Part shown: positions 55,430 to 64,000 of the stretch, in pieces
Layout of the letters: every line of letters starts with the position of its first letter
Position numbering within the stretch: the first letter of the stretch is position 1
Assembly (NCBI GenBank): GCA_036345935.2
Contig: JADWOT020001867.1
Span: 1-64,000 of the forward strand
DNA: 64,000 nt
Direction of reading: 5' to 3'
DNA from: Taenia hydatigena
Taxonomy: Eukaryota > Platyhelminthes > Cestoda > Cyclophyllidea > Taeniidae
The notes under the pieces: model-generated
Told to the model about the DNA's origin: nothing
What the model saw: only the letters and a program-made list of their open reading frames with translations
The model's database searches: none
Program-made: the position numbers and the translations under genes

Positions 55430-58400
55430 TATCAAAAGGAAAATGCATTTAAGTGCTAATATGCAAACATATGCAACAAATGCTTTTTGTGACGGCCTTT
55501 TTAACTACAATTTTGCAATACTCTGATGTGTTGTCTTGCATTGCGATTCGCAGTAGTGACCCATTCGGTTCTTCTGTAGGTGCAAAGTTACGGTGACGTT
55601 CAGCTAAAAGGCTAAAAGGGATGATTGAGATGGGAGCAAGACGTGAAAAGTGGTTAGTGGAAGTAGAGAGGTTTAGCGATGAAAAGAAAGGTTAGCAAAC
55701 GGACAATGTATAGAGGTTTTGCATGATTCTTCGACATGTCGACATTTAAGGCAAAGAGACACTGTAGAATTAAGGAATCGGCCGCTAATCCTAGTTAATT
55801 TCTATTGAGATAACGCAAGCGCGTCTTTGTTGCACAACCACAATCTAATCTGGTAGGAATTGTTGCCTCGCAATGCCACAGAAGATGGCGATATATGAAT
55901 TTATCCGGTATGAGCAAAGCAGCATGAGTGCTCAGCTGAAAGCGATAAAGGAATGACTAGGACAGAGGTAAAGTGATGAGAAGCCGTAGGAATTAAAACG
56001 AGATGGCAGGAATGGATGATTTCGCACAGTGCTGTGACGCAGCATGCCTTATTTCGTTTTCTCTTGCTTCTATATGTTCCCGAAAGGATTCACTTGCCTT
56101 CTTATCTAGCTATTAGACTAAGTAAAATATAAGGGGGAAATTGACTTGATGAATGGAATTTGAATTTTATGAGCGGCACACTTAAGTTTTCACATACTCA
56201 TAAAATTCACTCATTTATCCATACTCGCAGTTACATAACAAAAAGAAGTTTGTTGGAACCAGCTTTGTGATAATTAAGTGCTTCTTTTCGCGGCACACCT
56301 CAAGACGTAACACATGGTTATGCTTTGAAGTGTGAAATGCACTAGGAATCCCGTTGCGACAAAGCTGGATGTGAATAAGGCAGCAAAAAAGGGCTGATGG
56401 CGGATGAATTAGGAGTGGAGGGAAGGGCGGCGGCATAGCTAACACGCACTTTTTGATTTTTTTGTCTCTTCTAGCACTTTGACAGAGGTGGTTGATAAGC
56501 AGAAGACTGATTGTGAGTAGATAACAAAGCAGAATGGACAAAGAACTGGGTAGTGGGAAATACAATAATTGGTAGATGGCGAGAGAATGCGAATGTCCAT
56601 ATTAACTATGGTAGAATGAGGTGGTATTTGAGCCAGAACCACTAATCTCTTAGCGCAGATTCCAAGTAAAGCATCAAGAGTCTAGAATATACCCAATAGT
56701 GACGCGTTATTAAGCACAAACCAGGGAGTGAGCGACGCCATTGCAGTAACGAAGCAGCCAATTAGAAGTGCGGCTTTTGAAAGACGATCCCAAGGAATGC
56801 TGAGGATAAGGCATCCACAAATGGCGTAGACAGAGCATAAAATAAAAAATTTGTCTTTTAGAAGATAAGCCTTAGTTAAGTATGCTGGACTAGTTCGCAA
56901 CACGAAACGCAGGCAAAGGCAGGAAGTTTTTCGAAAACAAGCGCACCGAGCTTAAAGCGGTCTCACTTTGATGGAAAATTTTTTAAACTGCAGACGATAA
57001 TGCCTAATCGCTGTCAATAGGCTCTCCTTTACCCTTATTTCGCTCTCGTTTTGGCTTCCTGACTGTCAGTTCTGCCTTTCTCTCTGCTAATCTTGTATGG
57101 TTCTTTTTGCCAACTGTTCTGTTCCATTTTCTTCCACTCGCATAGATTTCATTCGCTTTTACTTGAATCGTTAGTGGTTTTTGGATTTTGATGCCAAGGA
57201 AATGCAATTGCCATTGTCTGAATTAAACCCCTCAGAAAAAGAGAGGTAGCCGTAAATTATAACACTGTGCTTTTTTCGACACACTAAGACATCAGCGATA
57301 CCGGATAGTGATGCTGCTCTAACCCCACCTCTGGAACTGTCGCTCAGCATTCATGACTAAACTCAAGTGTACTTACAATCACTATAAAGCCGAGGTAAAT
57401 TAAAATGTTCTAAAGTGAGGCCAAACGAATCCATTCCACATTACCAGTTGGGTGGTATGTGTCGATAAATGAAGAAGTTTGCCTGGGCCTTAGCTGAGTA
57501 GATGGTTACCAACTACTATTTTAGGGATCTAAACATGGTAAGAACTCAAACATTAAAAGGGTGGTACATACCGCTGGCATACAAACTCGTATGACAATCG
57601 CCTCATGGCGAAGTTTTGTGGTGAGTAATGTAAAGGAGAGGCTGTGAGGGTTCACACTATAATGTATGATCCTGCAAATGTAGTAAAACGTTCAGGTGAA
57701 GGGTATCCTAGCCTAAAATGCATTGAGCTGGTACAACTGCCATCAAGTGTCGTCGTTACCCAAACTTTACTTTTAACCAAACATTAGTCGGTTTGATGGA
57801 CAACTGGTCAGCTACTCATTCACATACACTTGTTACGCTCACATTTCAATGTAGAAAGAAACGTGTCCCTGGAATCGAATCCGAAATAATTGAAGAAACC
57901 CAGGAGTCCTGGGAAACTAGCGTCTTCTCATTCACATGTGCTTAAAGAGACACAAGGGTGCTTTACCAAAGAAAAGTGCAAAAAAATCATCACTGCATCA
58001 TCTATAAGTATGGGTTGACCGCGTGGATGTGGTGCTATTCTACACGAAAAGGATCGTCTAAGTGAGTGCTAGGAACTTGATGTTCAATAAGTGGCATCTT
58101 TTGAAGTCCTTTATGACAAAATTTAGATCAAAACGTTTTTGAATCGAATTTCGTGCTGTCATACTACGGTTGGAAGTTAGTAGGTGGAAGTGGCGAGAAA
58201 TTTCATGGTTTTGAAACCACATGAAGTTCAGTGTGTGAGACAAATGAACTTGGATCAGATTTATAAATGTCATTCGGCCGCTGTAGATGTGAGTAGCTAA
58301 AGCGACGTGCGGGAGACATAGCATGTTTTCGGGAAAATGAATTCACTAACAGTTATCTCTTACGATGCATATTTGGTCGCGGTTGATCTTGAGTGGCAAA

Positions 58401-58461
58401 ATGCAAGAAACGCCTCTAAGGTCATAACATAAACTGCACAAGTGGCTTTGGTGACCTAGCA
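55430..58461. other. No supported gene
   Basis: Short frames on the minus strand at 56.2-57.2 kb overlap each other in several phases without splice support. Nothing was recognised from 57.2 to 58.4 kb. Confidence 0.4.
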
Positions 58462-58752
58462 ATGAGTCAAGTTATTAAGCAAATTAAAATTCTACTTGAA
58501 ATGCTATCCTATACACTAAAATGCAATTTGGATGCGACTACAAGCACATGGCTCTACTGCAGAAAGAGCAGAATGAACAAACTCTGCCACAAATGCTTTG
58601 GTGTCATTCACAGTAGATGGAATAACGAAATCGCATTAAGTCCAAAGTGCAGGCATCAACTTCTTTGCCAGCTTGTCGACACGACTGTTGCTTTCACAAA
58701 CCAATCTCTCCTGGAAGCGATACTAATGTGCGACTGCATTAAGCGTAGTTAG
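58462..58752 (+). CDS. Unrecognised Cys-containing open frame
   Basis: ATG opens 96 residues with several Cys and His (LYCRKSRMNKLCHKCFGVIH then LSPKCRHQLLCQLVDTTVAF). Spacing does not match a standard zinc finger. No splice sites or regulatory signals were recognised. It may be chance. Confidence 0.2.
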   Translation: MSQVIKQIKILLEMLSYTLKCNLDATTSTWLYCRKSRMNKLCHKCFGVIHSRWNNEIALSPKCRHQLLCQLVDTTVAFTNQSLLEAILMCDCIKRS

Positions 58753-59049
58753 TGGTCTACTAACTGGCAATGTTTTGCACAATGCATCTTTCTCTCCACG
58801 TGAGACAAAACCGGCACGCATTAAATCAGCGTGACTTTAAACAATAGATGAATACAGAACAAATTCATTAGCCATCCTGACTGCGTTTCTAGATCAGCTA
58901 TAAAAAATTCTCAATGACCTACCCATAGAGGGCGTATTTTATTCGGGATATGGTGTTCATGTGAATCACCTAATGTAAATAATTGGGAGCATGGGCAAAA
59001 TAGTCGCATGATTCGTCCAAGGGAATGTGATAGATAGAAAATCACACAC

Positions 59050-59342
59050 TTGCCTCAACCTCATCAAGGAACCCGACCTCGTCTTCTGAGCCGAAAATAA
59101 GTGCTTCGCATGCTTCCCTCGCCTTCCGTCTCCATGCTGGAACTGCCACTTAAGAGATCTAAAGCTACGTATTTCTGCTCTAGCACTTCCTCCAAGCCTT
59201 TACTTTTGTAAATAAGATTTAATACGAAACCATTGAGCACTCCTATTTCGGTGCTTTTATAAATTTCAGCAACCTTACGCTCCAGTCCTTTCATTTCTCT
59301 ACCGTGGCTCATTTCTTTCCAATTTTGTTGATCGGACATCAT
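59050..59342 (-). pseudogene. Exon-1 copy of the zinc-finger gene, frameshifted
   Basis: On the minus strand MSDQQNWKEMSHGREMKGLE matches exon 1 of the gene at 54249 (MSGHQNSKEMSQDQDAKKTE). After METEGEG the similarity jumps to another frame (EALIFGSEDEVGFLDEVEA, matching QALMTNPEDESNFLEKIK), so a frameshift has occurred. Upstream sequence cgctttgaaggtcgcaa is shared too. No finger exon was found downstream on this strand, so the copy is incomplete and presumably dead. Confidence 0.6.
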
Positions 59343-60097
59343 TTGCGACCTTCAAAGCGCTGACCTCTTAAGCCAGTCTCACATACGGCAAGTACATCTT
59401 TGCTTTAGTTTGTAAAGCTATTTTTGTCCTGCGGGTCCACTACATAAGCTTGCACAGTTAAGGGTTAGTATGTAAAATTGGAACACATAAGGCGCTCATA
59501 AGCTTACTATGTAAGAAGCTAAACAGCTCGGAAATGGTAGATTATAAGGAGCATTTGAGAATGTCAACAACCCACTTTTACTAGTTTTCTATTAGTAGGG
59601 TGCGCGAACTAGTTATACACTGAACCTTCCGACACAAGCCATGCAGTTTTCATTATTAAATGCGAAGTGATGGCACCGATGAGACTCTTTTTGAGGCCTA
59701 AAGCAGAAAGCAGCAAATCATACGATCCGAAGCATTCAAATTTTGCGCACACGCAATTTTGTTCTAATTGTCAAAGAATAGTTGAGGTTGCCTTGCCAGA
59801 ACTTTAACTATGTCCTACACGTTTAGCTCCTTTAGCAAATAATGCCTCGACCTGAAGATCTAGTCAAGCAGTCACTGAATGCGATGGCTGTGCGCGGCCT
59901 CAAATAAGCCGTTGTCAAGTTGATTTGTAGGTGAGTGCACTTTCTTCATCGTATGCATCGCTTCTGATTAGTCTCAGCTAGTTGATAGATGGGTACTCTC
60001 ACCCACCATGTCCAGGTTCTTTTACTTCCCTACCTTCTTACCACAGATGCAATATAATTGCCTTGAGCTTTGCATTTGAATTTTTTGTTGTTTTCAG
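59343..60097. other. Intergenic part of the duplicated divergent pair
   Basis: Parts of 59.6-59.9 kb match the reverse complement of 21.3-21.55 kb in order. No gene was seen. Confidence 0.45.
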
Positions 60098-60275
60098 ATT
60101 TGCAGCACAATGCTTTTTCTGCAGATGCAGAGAAGCATTAAATTGGGTAAAACTCTACGCAAAACTGAGAAGTCTGACCATTCTTTATCAGCTTTGCTGT
60201 TCTGAATGCCATATTGAATTCGATACAGACAATGGGCTAGTAGTCAATGCACGACTCAAGGAGTGCGCCAAGTGA
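60098..60275 (+). CDS. Candidate exon with Cys pairs
   Basis: A strong acceptor (tttttgttgttttcag) at 60097 opens a frame reading FAAQCFFCRCREALNWVKLY and later LCCSECHIEFDTDNGLVVNA to a stop at 60275. A donor, TTGG|gtaaaa, at 60146 would instead end a 49-nt exon. The CxxC text is suggestive of a zinc site but incomplete. Identity unknown. Confidence 0.2.
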
Positions 60276-60637
60276 CAGAAATGATTTCCAACCAGAAGCT
60301 TGGAGGGAGAGTAAACCTCGAATCCGTACGAGTGTCCTACTTCTTTTAAGCAGTGGCTGTGCCCATCGACCTTGTATAAGGTTAATTTGGGTTGCAATGA
60401 GGATCGCATTTAAAGGGTTGCATGATATGAGTGGGTAATCCTCTGGCCTTCTATAATGCGGCTTAGTGACAATGGCGTAGTTTTACTTCCGAGAGAAAGA
60501 CAATATGCAGTGAACGGCCACTGAGGAAAGGACGCAGACGCTTAGAGCCATCTAACAGATTTGTTGCGAATCTTTTAATTTAGCAAATTCAAACACTTTG
60601 TGGTAACGTGATTTCATTGAGAGCTATAACGTCATAA

Positions 60638-60799
60638 AAACGAAGAAATATGGTCCTCAAATGTATAGAATTACTTAAAATATTCAAAAATACATTGCGT
60701 TTACGCTCCGCAGACGAATGCGTATGTGAACAAAACAAAACTGACTTCGTGCTAATCGCTAAGGCTGCTACCATTCGACTTCCAGGCTGTTGGAATTAG
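60638..60799 (+). pseudogene. Decayed gene copy 3 (IFKNTL family)
   Basis: The segment reads KRRNMVLKCIELLKIFKNTL then RLRSADECVCEQNKTDFVLI and AKAATIRLPGCWN to a stop, matching the palindrome copies at 9.8 kb (IIKNALHLRSIGKRVCEYNL) and 20.5 kb in the same frame. Because it lies head-to-head with the zinc-finger exon-1 copy at 59.3 kb, it reproduces the arrangement seen at 20.3-22.05 kb. No terminal exon was found here. Confidence 0.5.
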
Positions 60800-62495
60800 T
60801 TTGCCTTAATATTCCGTTAATGAAGTGCATGTGCGAGTAGATACTCGATGAAGTTGACGCCCACGGCCCTGACAAAATCGTCCAATTCGTGAATGCGGCT
60901 TAAAATTATGACGGCATTTTCTGCATATTTTTACGTCACATGTTTATGTTTTGTTATAAACTACATGAACAGATTTAAAATAGAAATACTGAGTCTGTAG
61001 CACAACGTTCCTCCTCGAACCTCTAGAAGCTCATGTTAATCATTGCAATTCATTGGAGGCAGTGCGACAAGTAAGTCAAGCATGATAAATGGGGCTGAGG
61101 CGCGACGAATAAATGGTGGAAAATACTGTGCAATAAAAACCTGTCAGCTTGACATGGATGAGGACTACCACAACAAAATATTGAGGCGCACATTTGCGGT
61201 GTAAAATGGTCTGTGTACACTCCGTCTCGGGAGCAGTATTACTGCAGATGCCATCGGGTTTAGCACTTAATGCAAAGATGCATCTTTGAAAAGTTTGCAT
61301 CCAGCCTTGTTATTGACGTTGGTGAGCGTGAGTCTCTTTCAGCACCAGCGACCCTGCCAGCAGCAATAACAGCAACTGCTGTGTGATATTTGCCAATCCA
61401 GCTGTAGCAAATATGCTGGCATGATGCATGATGCTTTCTTAAGCGCTCCAGTTAATGCAGTCAAGTAGAAGTATTCACCGCAGAGGAGCACAAGAAAGAG
61501 GCGAAGAAAGGAAAAACATGAACAGCTTAACGTAATTGTGAGTGTGCGTAATCGTAATGCGGTAGTGCCCATGGGCAAACCTTTGCCTGCCGTGGTCTTG
61601 GGCCTGCAACAGAGTAACTTACGCGAATCCACATGCTTCAAGCATTATGCATTCTGTCCTTAGGCTAGTTGCAAATGGTTCACCATTGAGACAATGCAGC
61701 ACTTGGTACTCACTTTACATTTGGTTATGGATATTTTTCGAGACCTGTAAATTTGGTTTCCCAAGCAGTTTATCGAAATCACATTAAGCAGTAGTACGGA
61801 ACGATGTAGCGTGCTTGTTGCTCACGTGAGGAATCACAAGGGAAACGTGTGAAACCGGGGGAGGTAATGACTTTTACAATAAAGCGCCAATCATGTGTGA
61901 CGTTTAACTTTTGGGTGTTTGGTGCATCACCTATCATTGAGGATGAAATGCTACTGCAGGTAAGGATGGGAAAGCCGATAATTAATCAAAGAAGTTAGTG
62001 AAACCTTAGCACATCCCTTTAGACTCAAAACGAAACTCTAGCAGTGGAAGCGTAGAGCTTCACTGGAGATCTAGTGTCGATGTTGAAGTGAAGCAAGGCC
62101 GTCTGCAGCAGCAATTACTGTTTGTGGAGATGCTGCTTCCGTGCTAGATGAACGAAATGTTCACTTACAATCCTAAAAGTTAGCTTGTTACTTTAAAAAG
62201 CTCACGACCCAAGTTTTGAATGAGTCCTGACAAACCTGTGGGGAAAAATGGATGCATTCCGTTACCTTGCTATCGAGTGAATATAACAAGTATTACCAAG
62301 ATGGGCTAGACAAATGAAATATTGGTCAAATATTAGTACAAAGATGGGTTCAGCCTTTTGAAAAGTAAACGCTAGAGGAGTAGTTCACTGGCTTCTACTG
62401 CCTGCATTTACGACCTGCTTACGTATCAGTTACCATTAATTCACAACCGGTTTCCACAAACTACTTTTACTAAATCTACTGATCTATCCATACGT
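60800..62495. other. No supported gene
   Basis: A minus-strand frame at 61.34-61.64 kb is open for 100 codons with a hydrophobic, Cys-rich middle, but its start lacks context and no splice sites were found. Confidence 0.35.
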
Positions 62496-63107
62496 ATGCA
62501 TAAAAAGATTCCATTATTTGTCCATCCAAGTAAACATTCAAACATCGCCTCGACTCCCATTCATCAGTCTAACAATCTTTTACTTTACCAAGCCTCCCAA
62601 CCGCGACCCGCACATCTGCTAGTTTCGGATGGTAGCAGTTACAATCTCTGCTACTTTGAGTACATCCGCCATGCAGCTAACATTCGTTCAACGCTTTTCG
62701 TGTTAATCACACCTAGCCTTACTAACATGGTAAATTATCTTTGCTACCAACAACAATAACAGGCATAAATATTATGTAGAGTGCTGATTTTAGTGATCGA
62801 TAGAGTGTGAATTTTAAACCACATTTTAGATGGTGCATGAGGGATGCAATCCGCCAGCTATTTCTAACAGCCACTGTAATGGCTCTACAATGGGAAGAGG
62901 ATGCGATGATAGATGGCAGAAGAATATCCAACCCTCCTTGAGTACTTTCTATGCAAGTCCTTGGCAAATAAACAAGGTGGCTTAATAACAATCAGTTTTT
63001 GGCTTAAAATACGAAAATCGAGAGAATCAACCAGCCAAGGTTGGATATCATTGGACAGCTTACTTAGTGACAGCAAGCATTTGTGTGCAAAGGAACTCTT
63101 TCCCTAA
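62496..63107 (+). CDS. Two-exon gene, unrecognised
   Basis: Exon 1, 62496-62729, starts with ATG and reads KKIPLFVHPSKHSNIASTPI, then QASQPRPAHLLVSDGSSYNL, and ends ATG|gtaaat in phase 0. Exon 2, 62913-63107, begins after gatgatag in phase 0 and reads MAEEYPTLLEYFLCKSLANK then SQGWISLDSLLSDSKHLCAK to TAA. The combined product is about 142 residues. The second acceptor lacks a pyrimidine tract, so exon 2 could be a separate small frame starting at its own ATG. No domain was recognised. Confidence 0.3.
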
Positions 63108-63109
63108 CT

Positions 63110-64000
63110 TGTGTAGTTCATCCATCCGTCTATCCACTAACTTATTTCATTTCTTCTTTACTTCCTTGATCATGCAACTACTGTAAAAGTGATCTAAGAG
63201 ACTTGGCAGAATGTTAACACAATGAACATGGGACTAAAACACTTACAATAGGTAAGAAATTTTCTCTTCAGATGCTAAATTAACAATATTTGGAATTATG
63301 TGTGCATGCAAAGAGGGTGGGAGAGTAAAAAACAGCAGAAGATGCAGAGAAGGAAAAGCAGATTAGTTAAAGGGTTGGGAAAAGTGGGATACAAGCCTTG
63401 CAGAGTGGCTGATTCGTGAAAAAATAACATCGTAAAGCATTGCAACGAGTAGCGAAAGACGCCTTTGTGATTGAATCCCCTTCCGCTTTAGCGTGAAGGA
63501 GTCGGTCAGTGTGCCACGTCACATGTGCTGTTTTGCGTAGTTTCTTGTGATGTCCTGCCCATCGTCTGAGAGAGCCATAGTTATTCTAGCTCAATGTTCG
63601 GAATCAGAATTCATATGCCCTAGGTAAACAATACGCATCAGCCTGCATGACAGCGATGAGAAAATGCGTTGATTTGCAGCTTTTCAAGTCTTTAACCCAG
63701 GCCGCCTTGCCTTTGGTTTTGAGTTGAGTTCTGGCATTGTGATAACCCCCAAAGGCGCTTGGCTTCAGCTGTAGCCATACCTATGTCCTTCTCTATAGCA
63801 ATTGGCAAGCCATAGCTACAGCTTTGCAATGCTTAAAGAAGTCAAGGTAAAAATGTCTCTCATCTCACTATATCCTATAGAAATTACCAAAACTGCAAAA
63901 TGTAGAGCAAATTTAACCAAAAATACCAACTTCTCGGCTCCTTTAGCAAACTATCAAATTACAGTACCACAGCGCTGTGCAGAGACATTTGACGATGATC
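63110..64000. other. No supported gene
   Basis: Nothing recognised to the right edge of the window. Confidence 0.4.

Noticed and set aside
1..64000. tRNA, rRNA or CRISPR-like repeats
   Set aside because: A visual scan for T-loop words (ttcga/ttcaa contexts), rRNA cores and evenly spaced short repeats gave no cloverleaf or array. A covariance-model search would be more sensitive.
1..64000. A reassigned genetic code (TAA or TGA read as sense), prompted by in-frame stops in protein-like text
   Set aside because: Both TAA and TGA interrupt different fragments, while supported genes end cleanly at TAA, TGA or TAG. Ordinary pseudogene decay explains the interruptions.

Overview
This window is eukaryotic nuclear DNA, most likely from an invertebrate animal. 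Base composition is moderately AT-rich. Reading frames come in short exon-sized pieces bounded by pyrimidine-AG acceptors and GT(A/G)A-type donors, introns are about 40-180 nt, AATAAA-type polyadenylation signals are present, and there are no operons or bacterial gene spacing. Small introns and lineage-specific proteins would fit a helminth (nematode or flatworm), but no marker gene settles that. There is one assembly gap (51533-52364). All gene models below were spliced by eye, and none has transcript support.

The dominant structure is a large imperfect palindrome of about 11 kb (about 9.6-20.7 kb): two inverted arms around a 1.6 kb spacer (14390-15966). The inner 2.15 kb of each arm (12236-14389 and 15967-18120) is virtually identical, while the outer parts differ by roughly 20%. 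The inner arm carries most of a multi-exon gene. In the right arm the chain 16005-18354 can be read through to a stop. In the left arm the exon just outside the identical tract has a premature stop and deletions. The first exon region also encodes, in another frame, a 69-residue protein that is one quarter tryptophan, with a TATA box and a good start context.

The rest of the window is scattered candidate exons and decayed duplicate gene pieces. A C2H2 zinc-finger gene (54.2-55.4 kb) has decayed relatives at 21.9 kb and 59.1-59.3 kb. The segment 20.3-22.05 kb recurs inverted at 59.05-60.8 kb, so one divergent gene pair has been copied several times. Other inverted pairs are a protein-kinase fragment (40.1-40.6 kb against 40.9-41.6 kb) and a short coding module (3.9 kb against 32.5 kb). 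A degenerate 47-49 bp minisatellite lies at 23.77-24.37 kb.

Smaller exon chains with consistent splice phases lie at 29.2, 45.0, 49.8-50.2 and 62.5-63.1 kb, and a terminal exon with a poly(A) signal lies at 42.9-43.2 kb. None of these matches a family I recognise. Possible F-box and hAT-transposase motifs are tentative. Long stretches show no readable gene. Overall this looks like a duplication-prone, poorly conserved chromosomal region, with gene conversion keeping one palindromic core young.
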